In this document: one piece after another, positions 39,782-46,392 of the stretch
Position numbering within the stretch: position 1 is the first letter of the stretch
Layout of the letters: each line of letters opens with the position of its first letter
Assembly (NCBI RefSeq): GCF_003002095.1
Contig: NZ_PVZC01000003.1
Location: 651,396-715,395, forward strand
From: Allonocardiopsis opalescens
GTDB lineage: Bacteria; Actinomycetota; Actinomycetes; Streptosporangiales; Streptosporangiaceae
Direction: 5' to 3'
Length of the DNA stretch: 64,000 nucleotides
Translations under genes and position numbers: made by a program
Notes under the pieces: generated by a model
Seen by the model: only the letters and a program-made list of their open reading frames with translations
Told to the model about the DNA's origin: nothing
The model's database searches: none

Positions 39782-40339
39782 ATGCAGCCGGATCCACCGC
39801 AGCCCGGGGTGCCCCAGTACAGTCGGCCGCCGATGGCGGGCGGGCCCGCGCCGTGGGACGGCGGGCCGAGCCCGTCGGCGGCGGCCAGGCCGAGGGCGAA
39901 CGCCGCGGCCGCGGTGACCGCCGGAGTCCTGGCGCTGCTCACCGCCGCCGCACTCGTGTGGTTCGCGCTCTACAACGTCGTCTACGTCGGCAGGGCGATC
40001 GGATTGTCCGGCGTGGTGCTGGAGAACGCGGTCGGCGGGATCGTCGGCGCCGCGTTGCTGCTGGTGGCGGCGGGGTTCACCTTCGCACGCAGGATTCCCG
40101 GCGCGTGGACGCTGTGCGCGCTGTGCATGCTCTACATCGTGGCGACGATCTTTGTGGCGCCGCTGCTGCGGGGCACACCCTTCGTTGAGCAGCTAAGGTT
40201 CGTCTTCAGCTTCGGCGAGGGCGACGACGCCGCCGTTGCGCTGTCGGTCATCTTCGGCGCGCTGACGGCGATCGCGGCGGCGACCGCCGGAAGCGTGAAG
40301 TCGTACGGGACGGCCAGGGTTGCGCCACCTGGTCCGTGA
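39782..40339 (+). CDS. small integral membrane protein
   Basis: A 185-residue protein with a Pro/Gly-rich cytosolic N-terminus (about 40 residues) and four likely transmembrane helices: about residues 41-62, 75-98, 102-128 and 145-165. No conserved family motif is recognised. GAGGAG lies 6 nt before ATG 39782. It is downstream of the TetR gene but 160 nt away, so it is probably independent. Confidence 0.65.
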   Translation: MQPDPPQPGVPQYSRPPMAGGPAPWDGGPSPSAAARPRANAAAAVTAGVLALLTAAALVWFALYNVVYVGRAIGLSGVVLENAVGGIVGAALLLVAAGFTFARRIPGAWTLCALCMLYIVATIFVAPLLRGTPFVEQLRFVFSFGEGDDAAVALSVIFGALTAIAAATAGSVKSYGTARVAPPGP

Positions 40340-40392
40340 CCACGGGCATGGCGCGGCCCCCGGCTGAGGCCGGGGGTCGGTGGAGGCGGGTG

Positions 40393-40581
40393 CTACAGCG
40401 TGTTGTCGCGGATGGCCTGGAGGAAGGCGTTCCATTCGGGGGCGCTGACGGTGATGTGCCCGGCCTGGCGGTTCTTGGTGTCGCGGATGTCGGCGCGGTC
40501 GGTGTGCTGGCGGACCTCGACGCAGTTGGCTCCGCCGTCGCTGTAGCTGGACTTGTGCCAGTTGTCGGCCTCGGATGCCAT
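40393..40581 (-). CDS. DUF397 protein, copy 1
   Basis: A 62-residue DUF397 protein: WHKSSYSDGGANCVEV, then RDTKNR and the closing APEWNAFLQAIRDNTL. DUF397 proteins are actinobacterial small partners of XRE/DUF5753 regulators. AAGGAG lies 7 nt before the ATG. It lies 23 nt downstream of copy 2 and is probably co-transcribed with it. Its 3' half is essentially identical in DNA to copies 3 and 4. Confidence 0.88.
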   Translation of the reverse strand: MASEADNWHKSSYSDGGANCVEVRQHTDRADIRDTKNRQAGHITVSAPEWNAFLQAIRDNTL

Positions 40582-40604
40582 GCTCGTGCTCCTTGCGGCA
40601 GGGG

Positions 40605-40787
40605 CTAGAGGGTGTCGCTCTTGATGGCCTGTAGGAAGGCCGACCATGCGGTCTTGTCGAAGGTGATGTATCCGGCGTGGCGGTTCTTGGTGTCGCGCAC
40701 GTCGGCGCGGTCGGCGTGCTGGCGGACTTCGACGCAGTTGCCGGAAGCTGAGCTGTGGCTGGACTTGTGCCAGCGGAGTTCGGACAT
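40605..40787 (-). CDS. DUF397 protein, copy 2
   Basis: A 60-residue DUF397 protein (SELRWHKSSHSSASGNCVEV ... WSAFLQAIKSDTL) with a more divergent 3' half than the other copies. GAGGAGG lies 8 nt before ATG 40787. It has its own promoter at 40816-40844. The reading frame stays open upstream into a DUF397 remnant, but the ribosome site supports a start here. Confidence 0.85.
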   Translation of the reverse strand: MSELRWHKSSHSSASGNCVEVRQHADRADVRDTKNRHAGYITFDKTAWSAFLQAIKSDTL

Positions 40788-40815
40788 CGCTGTGCCTCCT
40801 CGTTCGACTGCTTTG

Positions 40816-40844
40816 AGCAAACGACGGGATGGGGCTGGGGTCAA
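40816..40844 (-). promoter_or_regulatory. promoter of DUF397 copy 2
   Basis: On the minus strand TTGACC (40839-40844), 17 nt and TTTGCT (40816-40821) form a promoter. The same block, nearly base for base, precedes DUF397 copy 3, showing that promoter and gene start were duplicated together. Confidence 0.6.
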
Positions 40845-40925
40845 CGCTTCGCGGTGGACGCGCTCGACAACATGGCTCTGGCGATCGCACGCATGTCGTC
40901 GGTTCACCACGTCGCTGTTCATGTG

Positions 40926-41030
40926 GCGGAATCGTGCTGCTTTGCCGGGGCGGTCGGGGTGCTCGCGGACCTCCACGCAGCTTCCCGATGCGCCGCTGTA
41001 GCTGCTCGTGTGCCACCTGGGTTCGGACAT
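40926..41030 (-). pseudogene. DUF397 remnant (N-terminal half only)
   Basis: From ATG 41030 the frame reads MSEPRWHTSSYSGASGSCVEVREHPDRPG, the first half of a DUF397 protein. It then changes to unrelated sequence and runs on in frame into copy 2. The upstream flank (RRLIEVVQRGGTA in translation) is a diverged copy of the flank of copy 2. It looks like a duplication truncated by the arrival of copy 2 with its promoter, although a 141-residue fusion cannot be excluded. Confidence 0.6.
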
Positions 41031-41138
41031 CGCCGTGCCTCCTCGTTGGACTACCTCGATCAGACGACGGGACCGGCACGGAGTCGATTCGATACCGCCC
41101 GTGTACACGGTTTGGAAGTCGTTATGGAGCTGTCCGTG

Positions 41139-41849
41139 TCAGGTGCTCAGGAGCTGCGCGACCTTGGCGAAGTTGCGGGTGAGCGAGTCGAGGATGATTT
41201 TTCCTTTTTCGGCTGTCCCTTGGGATGGGCGGCCGATGACGCCGGTCTTGGTGTAGTGGTGCAGCCCGGTGGTGGGTAGGTGGCGGCGGTCGTGGGCGGT
41301 GTGGTCGGCGGTGTCGTTGCCGGGGCGGACGAGGTCGGGGTGGGTGTGCAGGAGGATGGAGGTTTCGAGTTCTCCGGCGTGCATGTCCTCGTGCGTGGAC
41401 GAGGTCAGGTGTGCGGCGGTTCTGGCTTCTTCCCAGTCCTCCTTGGCGGGGTAGAGCGCCATGTGCCGCCCTTGGGCGTTGGCTTCTTGGACCGCGTTGC
41501 CCAGGACGTAGTTTCCGCCGTGGCCGTTGACGACGGCCAGAGCGGTGGGTCCCGCGGCGGTGACCGAGGCGTAGATGTCGTTGACGACCGCGTAGAGGGT
41601 GGGGGCGGAGATGCTGACGGTGCCCGCCCAGGCGGCGTGCTCATGGGAGCAGGAGACCGTGATCGGCGGCAGCAGCAGGACCGGGTAGGTGTCGGCGATC
41701 TCCCGGGCGATGGCGCAGGCGATCAGGGTGTCGGTGGTCAGCGGGAGGTGGTCGCCGTGCTGCTCGAAACTGCCCACAGGCAAGACGGCCAAGCGCGCCG
41801 CACGCCGCTGCTCATCGCCCGAGGTCGCCGTGGTGAGCAGATGGTTCAA
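41139..41849 (-). CDS. creatininase-family amidohydrolase
   Basis: A 236-residue protein of the creatinine amidohydrolase/MftE-like fold. It has LPVGSFEQHGDHLPLTTDT with the metal-binding Glu, His and Asp, VSCSHEHAAWAGTVS, VVNGHGGN (His, Asn) and HAGELETS with Glu. All expected metal ligands are present. The substrate may be an amide or a peptide. The TTG start (41849) is supported by AGGAGG 7-8 nt upstream and overlaps the end of a truncated XRE-TPR frame by 4 nt, so its original operon partner was that regulator. Confidence 0.82.
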   Translation of the reverse strand: MNHLLTTATSGDEQRRAARLAVLPVGSFEQHGDHLPLTTDTLIACAIAREIADTYPVLLLPPITVSCSHEHAAWAGTVSISAPTLYAVVNDIYASVTAAGPTALAVVNGHGGNYVLGNAVQEANAQGRHMALYPAKEDWEEARTAAHLTSSTHEDMHAGELETSILLHTHPDLVRPGNDTADHTAHDRRHLPTTGLHHYTKTGVIGRPSQGTAEKGKIILDSLTRNFAKVAQLLST

Positions 41850-42154
41850 CGAAACTCCTCCTGAGGCAGCCGCCGGAACGAGGCGATCAACTGATCCAGC
41901 CTCGTCCGCAAGTCTGCCATGGCAGGGTCGCCGGACCAGGTATCCAATCGTCGGTGCAGCGTTGCGAGCTGGCCGACCACGCGTCCCGAGCCTAGGGGCA
42001 AGGCCAAGGCCAGGGCTTCTTCGGCCGCTCCACGTGCTTGCTCGGGCGCATCGGCCACGGCATAAGCCGTGGCTAGCCGGGAAAGGCACAGGGCTCGGTC
42101 CCGGACCTGGTTGGGGTCGGACCAACGAGAGCGGCTGACTTCGAAGATCTCCAC
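41846..42154 (-). pseudogene. C-terminal fragment of an XRE-TPR-type regulator
   Basis: About 103 residues (EIFEVSRSRWSDPNQVRDRALCLSRLATAYAVADAPEQARGAAEEALALA and onward) match the tetratricopeptide-like end of actinobacterial XRE regulators. The frame starts abruptly at about 42154, exactly where the repeated DUF397 block begins. The HTH and most TPRs are missing. The DUF397 duplication seems to have replaced the 5' part. Its stop overlaps the creatininase start. Confidence 0.65.
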
Positions 42155-42186
42155 GGCCGTGGCCGGGGGTCGGGTGGGGGCGGGTG

Positions 42187-42369
42187 CTACAGCGTGTTGT
42201 CGCGGATGGCCTGGAGGAAGGCGTTCCATTCGGGGGCGCTGACGGTGATGTGCCCGGCCTGGCGGTTCTTGGTGTCGCGGATGTCGGCGCGGTCGGTGTG
42301 CTGGCGGACCTCGACGCAGTTGCCGGAACCGGTGCTGTGGCTGGACTTGTGCCAGGTGGGTTCGGTCAT
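42187..42369 (-). CDS. DUF397 protein, copy 3
   Basis: A 60-residue DUF397 protein (TEPTWHKSSHSTGSGNCVEV ... WNAFLQAIRDNTL). From about residue 20 to the stop it is the same protein as copy 1, and the DNA there is almost identical. Its 5' flank and promoter match those of copy 2, so it is a mosaic of the two. GGGAG lies about 9 nt before the ATG. Confidence 0.86.
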   Translation of the reverse strand: MTEPTWHKSSHSTGSGNCVEVRQHTDRADIRDTKNRQAGHITVSAPEWNAFLQAIRDNTL

Positions 42370-42396
42370 CGCGGTGCTCCCTGTTCGACTGCTTTG

Positions 42397-42425
42397 AGCA
42401 AACGACGGGATGGGGTTGGGGTCAA
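42397..42425 (-). promoter_or_regulatory. promoter of DUF397 copy 3
   Basis: On the minus strand TTGACC (42420-42425), 17 nt and TTTGCT (42397-42402) form a promoter, the counterpart of the one before copy 2. It lies between copies 3 and 4. Confidence 0.6.
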
Positions 42426-42489
42426 CGCCTTGCGGCGGCCGTGCTGGCGCGACCCCCGGCCGTGGCCGGGGGTCGGGTGGGGGCGGGTG

Positions 42490-42678
42490 CTACAGCGTGT
42501 TGTCGCGGATGGCCTGGAGGAAGGCGTTCCATTCGGGGGCGCTGACGGTGATGTGCCCGGCCTGGCGGTTCTTGGTGTCGCGGACGTCGGCGCGGTCAGC
42601 GTGCTCGCGGACCTCCACGCAGTTCTGCGACCCTGCGCTGTAGCTGGACTTGTGCCAGTTACCCATCTCAGTTGCCAT
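42490..42678 (-). CDS. DUF397 protein, copy 4, paired with XRE regulator
   Basis: A 62-residue DUF397 protein (MATEMGNWHKSSYSAGSQNCVEV ... WNAFLQAIRDNTL). ATG 42678 has AAGGAG 7 nt upstream; ATG 42684 is an alternative. The start overlaps the 3' end of the XRE/DUF5753 gene by 11 nt, the canonical regulator-DUF397 coupling. This is therefore the likely ancestral copy. Its 3' half was homogenised with copies 1 and 3. Confidence 0.88.
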   Translation of the reverse strand: MATEMGNWHKSSYSAGSQNCVEVREHADRADVRDTKNRQAGHITVSAPEWNAFLQAIRDNTL

Positions 42679-43483
42679 GCTCATACTCCTTGAGGCGGGA
42701 CTTCAAGAATTGCACCGACTCGCGAGGGCTGCGGGCACTCGCTTGCAGCAGGCTGAACGTCGTCATGAACTGCCGAACCCGACCGGGTTCGTCGGATGTC
42801 TGTCCACGATAGACGGTCTCGACATGTGCGACATCGGGGGCGGAGGCTGAGGAGAGGACCGAGAAGGGTCCGTCCAGGCCTGGGTGCGGCCACAGGCCGA
42901 AGGGGTAGAGCTGGATCATGACACGGCTGGACTCCGCGATCTGGATGAGAGTCCTGATCTGCTCGGCCATGACCTCGGCCGGGCCGATGTCCCGCAACAC
43001 GATGGTGTCGTCCAGCACCACGTGGTAGCCCGGCGTCTGTGCCCCAAGAATCCGGGCGGCTCGGGCCATCCGGGCGGCGACGAAGTCGTCCACGTCCTCC
43101 GGAGTGAGCCATGACGAACCCGCCGCCACGATGGCCTGCGCATAGCTTCGAGACTGGAGCAGCCCTGGGACCAAGGTCGGGTGCCACTCCCGAACCATCT
43201 CTGCCTCGGCTTGCAGGTCGGTCAGTGTGTCCAGCCAGTCCACACCTCCGTCCTCGTACAGCTCGCGATGTAGCCGTACTAAGCGACCCTTGGCCTTGAG
43301 TATCCGGTCGGAGAGTCGGACGTCGTGAGGGGCCATAGGCCGTTCACCGCGCTCCACATTGGAAATATGGCTATCGCTCTTCGAAATCGCCCTTCCTAGG
43401 GCAATCTGGGTCATTCCTGCCGCTCGCCTTGCAATGGCGAGCGCTCGGCCAAATCGGGCATCTGAGACTGATATCTCGCTCAT
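42668..43483 (-). CDS. XRE-family regulator with DUF5753 (WhiJ-like)
   Basis: A 271-residue regulator with the HTH at about residues 10-60 (FGRALAIARRAAGMTQIALGRAISKSDSHISNVERGERP). A DUF5753 domain follows (EMVREWHPTLVPGLLQSRSYAQAI, ARMARAARILG, VMIQLYPFG). In Streptomyces such proteins (for example WhiJ) act with DUF397 and BldB-like partners in development and antibiotic control; the role here is inferred. It overlaps DUF397 copy 4 and is divergent from the 43.7-kb operon, with an AT-rich palindrome in between. Confidence 0.9.
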   Translation of the reverse strand: MSEISVSDARFGRALAIARRAAGMTQIALGRAISKSDSHISNVERGERPMAPHDVRLSDRILKAKGRLVRLHRELYEDGGVDWLDTLTDLQAEAEMVREWHPTLVPGLLQSRSYAQAIVAAGSSWLTPEDVDDFVAARMARAARILGAQTPGYHVVLDDTIVLRDIGPAEVMAEQIRTLIQIAESSRVMIQLYPFGLWPHPGLDGPFSVLSSASAPDVAHVETVYRGQTSDEPGRVRQFMTTFSLLQASARSPRESVQFLKSRLKEYEHGN

Positions 43484-43527
43484 GAAGCCATGAAATCAGG
43501 CTTGAGCAGGGTTTTCTAGTGATCTTT

Positions 43528-43550
43528 CGAAAATTCTACAGGAATTTTCG
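43528..43550. promoter_or_regulatory. AT-rich operator upstream of the XRE/DUF5753 gene
   Basis: CGAAAATTC (43528-43536) and GAATTTTCG (43542-43550) form a perfect 9-bp inverted repeat around a 5-nt spacer, within the only strongly AT-rich patch of this region. It sits 45 nt before the regulator's ATG and about 140 nt before the divergent gene, fitting autoregulation and cross-control. Confidence 0.55.
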
Positions 43551-43690
43551 CTAGTTCTCGCGTTAGCTTTTTCCCCTTCCTTTTGCTCCGGGCGGAAGCG
43601 CACGCTTGCTCTTAACGGTCGAACCCCCGCGACAGCGCGCAGGGCCGTCCGGGGGTATGGCCACCAAACGCACTAGAGGAGTGGTGACAG

Positions 43691-43957
43691 ATGGACTTTA
43701 TCCGTCGACTCGCACGACATGGGTGGGCTTTCGGCGCATCGACCCGCAGTCGCGGCCGACACCTGCGGAGCGCCGAGCGTCAGGTGCCGACCCGCACCCG
43801 CGTGTGGCCGCCCGTCGTCGGGCGGGCGCGTGTGGGTGAGACGACCGAATGGCTCCCGCTCGACCACTACGTCCCCCAGGGCCGTCCCGCGATGGTCCGT
43901 CCCTACCTGATCGCCCACGAGCGCGCGCAGCTGGCCGGGGCGGGGGTGGCCCGATGA
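43691..43957 (+). CDS. small conserved actinobacterial protein
   Basis: An 88-residue Arg-rich protein with no known domain. Its C-terminal part (DHYVPQGRPAMVRPYLIAHERAQLAG) resembles small proteins found beside regulators and RsbW-like ATPases in Streptomyces. GAGGAG lies about 10 nt before the ATG. Its TGA overlaps the following ATG (ATGA), supporting it as a real, coupled gene. Function unknown. Confidence 0.65.
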   Translation: MDFIRRLARHGWAFGASTRSRGRHLRSAERQVPTRTRVWPPVVGRARVGETTEWLPLDHYVPQGRPAMVRPYLIAHERAQLAGAGVAR

Positions 43958-44451
43958 TCGCGGCGCAGGCGGAACTGGCGCTGCGGGCGCCGATGGTCTC
44001 GACATGTGAGCTGCCTGGCGACCTCGACTCGGTGCACACCGCGCGGACCTGGGTGTACGGCGAACTCGAAAAGCACGCGGGAGTCGCCGCCGTTCCCACC
44101 GACGTGGCGGATCTAGCCGTCCTGCTGGCTTCGGAGCTGGTGACCAACGCGGTCCGGCACACCGGCAGCTGCCGCACCGGCGGGACGTTCTCCGTCGAAG
44201 TGCAGCGCCGCGACGACCGGGTGCGCATCGCCGTGCGCGACGAGGGCTCCCCTGACGGCTACCTGCCCAAGGTGACCCACCCCGACGACGACCAGGCCGA
44301 GACCGGTCGGGGCCTGCGCATCGTGGCCGGACTCTCCACCTCGCACGGCTACCACTGCGAACCCACCGGCACCACCGTCTACTTCGAACTGGTCTGGCGC
44401 GGCTACGACCCCGCCTTCCCGGTCTACCGCTACACCGACATCATCCCCTGA
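43954..44451 (+). CDS. RsbW-like ATP-binding protein (HATPase_c)
   Basis: A 165-residue GHKL-fold ATPase/kinase of the anti-sigma-factor type. The N box is LLASELVTNAVRHTG, the G1 box VRDEGSPDGYLP, and the G2 region TGRGLRIVAGLS. Such proteins phosphorylate or sequester anti-anti-sigma factors, or act in developmental signalling; no STAS partner or sigma factor is nearby. ATGA overlap with the upstream small protein. It is divergent from the XRE/DUF5753 regulator, a common genomic pairing. A terminator hairpin follows. Confidence 0.87.
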   Translation: MIAAQAELALRAPMVSTCELPGDLDSVHTARTWVYGELEKHAGVAAVPTDVADLAVLLASELVTNAVRHTGSCRTGGTFSVEVQRRDDRVRIAVRDEGSPDGYLPKVTHPDDDQAETGRGLRIVAGLSTSHGYHCEPTGTTVYFELVWRGYDPAFPVYRYTDIIP

Positions 44452-44481
44452 TCGTCCCGGCCGTGGGGGTCGAGCGGCCGC

Positions 44482-44511
44482 CCGCCCCCGTCCTACCCCA
44501 AGCGGGGGCGG
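44482..44511 (+). terminator. terminator after the ATP-binding gene
   Basis: A perfect 9-bp stem, CCGCCCCCG (44482-44490) and CGGGGGCGG (44503-44511), with a 12-nt loop lies 30 nt after the stop. Confidence 0.55.
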
Positions 44512-44550
44512 TGCGGCTCGATGGGGGAGGCTCCCCTCACGGCCGGGACC

Positions 44551-44640
44551 ACCACCCGACAGCACCCGACACTGCCCGACACGACCCGACAGCACTCGAC
44601 TGCACCGGACATCACCCGACCGCTCCTGACATCGGAGGAC
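44551..44640. repeat. nine tandem 10-bp direct repeats upstream of the BldC-like gene
   Basis: Nine consecutive 10-bp units run without gap from 44551 to 44640. The consensus is A-N-C-A-C-C-C-G-A-C. Positions 8-10 (GAC) are the same in all nine units; positions 5-7 are mostly C. The units degrade toward the 3' end, and the last one carries the GGAGG ribosome site of the next gene. A 10-bp period places each unit on the same face of the helix. The tract does not keep a reading frame (period not divisible by 3), so a protein-coding origin is unlikely. Confidence 0.85.
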
Positions 44641-44648
44641 ACCCCCGT

Positions 44649-45026
44649 ATGCCCGCGTCCATGGTCCCGCTGGGCGAGGCCGCCCGGTTGTCGGGCCGCA
44701 CCCCCCAAGCGTTGAAGGAGTTGGCCGACGCCGACGAGGTGTACGCCGTTTTCGTCAGCGGCCACTACTGGTTCGACCCCAGCCGCCTACCGGAGCACCT
44801 CCCACTCCCCGAAGAACTCCAGGGCGCCCTACCCGAACTCATGACCGCCCAGGAAGTGGCCCACCTGTTTCGGGTGCATCCCAAGACCGTGTCCAGCTGG
44901 GCCCGCCAGGGCAAGCTCACCTACATCCGCACCCTGGGCGGACACCGCCGCTACACCGCCGACGACGTCCGCCAACTCCTCAAAGAACAGACCACCGACG
45001 AGCCGCCGGACGACGACCACCCCTGA
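44649..45026 (+). CDS. BldC-like DNA-binding protein with two HTH modules
   Basis: A 125-residue protein. Residues about 63-110 closely follow BldC, a small MerR-like developmental regulator of Streptomyces (LMTAQEVAHLFRVHPKTVSSWARQGKLTYIRTLGGHRRYTADDVRQLL). Residues 5-50 form a second, degenerate excisionase/MerR-like module (VPLGEAARLSGRTPQALKELADADEVYAVFVSGHYWFDP). BldC itself is only about 68 residues, so this is an enlarged relative. GGAGG lies 10 nt before the ATG. It is preceded by the nine 10-bp repeats and is convergent with the rhodanese gene. Confidence 0.85.
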   Translation: MPASMVPLGEAARLSGRTPQALKELADADEVYAVFVSGHYWFDPSRLPEHLPLPEELQGALPELMTAQEVAHLFRVHPKTVSSWARQGKLTYIRTLGGHRRYTADDVRQLLKEQTTDEPPDDDHP

Positions 45027-45030
45027 CCGG

Positions 45031-45453
45031 CTACCCGCCCGCGCGCACCGTGGGCAGCCCGGATTCGCGCCAGGCGCGGTAGCCGCCGATCAGGTCGGTG
45101 GCCCGGGACAGCCCGATCTCGCGCAGCGAGGCGGCGGCCAGCGACGAGGCGTAGCCCTCGTTGCAGAAGACGATGATCCGCCGCTCGGGGTCGCCGGCCA
45201 CCGGCAGCCGGTGCCTGCCGGTGGGGTCCAGCCGCCACTCCAGCACATTGCGGTCGATGACGAGCGCGCCCGGGATCAGCCCCTCGCCCTCGCGGTTGAC
45301 CTCGGGGCGGATGTCGACCAGCATCGCCCCGGCGTCGCGCTCGGCGGCGGCCTCCACCGGGGTGACTCGGCGCAGCCCCTCGCGGGCGCGGGCGAGCAGC
45401 GCGTCCACGCCCGCCCCCGAGGGTTCGTCGTCGGTCCGCCGGTAGATGCTCAC
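45031..45453 (-). CDS. rhodanese-like sulfurtransferase
   Basis: A 140-residue single-domain rhodanese with MLVDIRPEVNREGEGLIPGALVI and the active-site loop VFCNEGYASSLAA, where Cys is the persulfide acceptor. It transfers sulfane sulfur to a thiophilic acceptor. GTG 45453 overlaps the cysteine dioxygenase stop by 4 nt (GTGA), so the two are coupled; together they suggest cysteine sulfur catabolism. Confidence 0.9.
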   Translation of the reverse strand: MSIYRRTDDEPSGAGVDALLARAREGLRRVTPVEAAAERDAGAMLVDIRPEVNREGEGLIPGALVIDRNVLEWRLDPTGRHRLPVAGDPERRIIVFCNEGYASSLAAASLREIGLSRATDLIGGYRAWRESGLPTVRAGG

Positions 45454-46031
45454 AGCAGGTCACCGTACCGGAGCGCGGCCGGAGTCGGCGGCGCTCCGAC
45501 CGCACCCGGCTCGGGGTGGTCGGTGAGGATGCTGCGGGTGCGGTGCAGGGCGCCGCGCCCGTCGATCCGGTAGTACGACATCGCGGTCAGTGGCGGCGAG
45601 TACGCGTGCACGCTGACCGCCGGGGCCGCCCCCTCGTTCACCACATCGTGGACATGCCCGACCGGGAAGCCCACCGAGCCGCCCTCCGGGTGCGGCTGGT
45701 CGCGCAGCGCGCCGTCGCCGCCGACCCAGTGCCGCTCGGTCAGGGTGCCCGCGACCACGGTCAGCGCGCCGAGCGAACCGGCGTGGTCGTGCAGCTCGGT
45801 GGACTGCTCGCGCGTCCAGGTGATGAGCCAGACGTCGACGTAGCCGTCCGCGGCGATCCGGCGCGACCACCGGTTCACCGGATCGATCCGGTAGGGGTGC
45901 CGCCCGGCCCGCACGTCGGCGGCGACGGCGCGGGTGAGGGCGACGAGTTCGTCCAGCCGGAACGGCGTCGGGCCGCTCAGCGCGGGGACGCCGGGGTGCG
46001 CGGCGGTGCGGGCGGGGTCGATGACGGACAT
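45450..46031 (-). CDS. cysteine dioxygenase family protein
   Basis: A 193-residue cupin of the bacterial CDO type. The first cupin motif is STELHDHAGSLGALTVVAG, with two Fe-binding His, and the second is GHVHDVVNEGAAPAVSVHAYSPPL with the third His. It oxidises L-cysteine to cysteine sulfinate with Fe(II) and O2. It is preceded by GGAAAGG before ATG 46031. It forms a two-gene operon with the rhodanese and is divergent from an acyltransferase. Confidence 0.9.
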   Translation of the reverse strand: MSVIDPARTAAHPGVPALSGPTPFRLDELVALTRAVAADVRAGRHPYRIDPVNRWSRRIAADGYVDVWLITWTREQSTELHDHAGSLGALTVVAGTLTERHWVGGDGALRDQPHPEGGSVGFPVGHVHDVVNEGAAPAVSVHAYSPPLTAMSYYRIDGRGALHRTRSILTDHPEPGAVGAPPTPAALRYGDLL

Positions 46032-46159
46032 GGCGTGCCTTTCCGGTGGTTCTGGTCGGTGGGCTGGGGACCGCACCGGCGACACCACTGGTCGAACACG
46101 TCCTCGCGCCGGGGCGCCCAGCCCGCGGCTACGCGTTGATCGCGGACGACTGCGCACAT
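45977..46159 (-). CDS. possible Cys-containing leader ORF before cysteine dioxygenase
   Basis: From ATG 46159 a 60-residue frame begins Met-Cys and contains WCRRC and TPCP before stopping 55 nt inside the cysteine dioxygenase gene in another frame. TACTCT (46165-46170, minus strand) lies 5 nt before the ATG, as for a leaderless ORF. Cys-containing upstream ORFs control some actinobacterial sulfur genes by attenuation. Here the Cys number is modest and no family match is recognised, so it is only a candidate. Confidence 0.3.
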   Translation of the reverse strand: MCAVVRDQRVAAGWAPRREDVFDQWCRRCGPQPTDQNHRKGTPCPSSTPPAPPRTPASPR

Positions 46160-46297
46160 GATCCAGAGTAAACCACATTCTCTATGGGAATAGTCGGCTT
46201 TCTCGCGGGTCCCGCGCGTGCCGTGCAGTCCGCCGCCCGGCAGTCCCTCCCGCGCCTCGGTCGCCCGCCGTCCGCCGCCGTCCGAACCGCGCTTGAC

Positions 46298-46329
46298 GTG
46301 ATGCCACATCCATAGCAAAGTGATATCAC
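46298..46329. promoter_or_regulatory. paired GTGAT-N-CAC operators before the acyltransferase
   Basis: GTGATATCAC (46320-46329) is a perfect 10-bp palindrome. GTGATGCCAC (46298-46307), 22 bp upstream, is a near copy. They lie about 65 nt before the acyltransferase ATG, on the same helical face, and overlap a TTGACG (46293-46298). They may be regulator sites; the regulator is unknown. Confidence 0.45.
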
Positions 46330-46392
46330 ATTTCGCCGGACGGACCTGTCCGCGCCGACCGCGCGGCCCGTCCGGAGCACGAGGGAGAACCG

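Noticed and set aside
40605..41030. A 141-residue double-DUF397 fusion protein
   Set aside because: The first unit lacks the second half of the domain, and copy 2 has its own strong ribosome site and promoter inside the frame. Read-through remains possible but is less likely.
44551..44640. The 10-bp repeats as a CRISPR array
   Set aside because: The units are 10 bp, contiguous and without spacers, and there are no cas genes.
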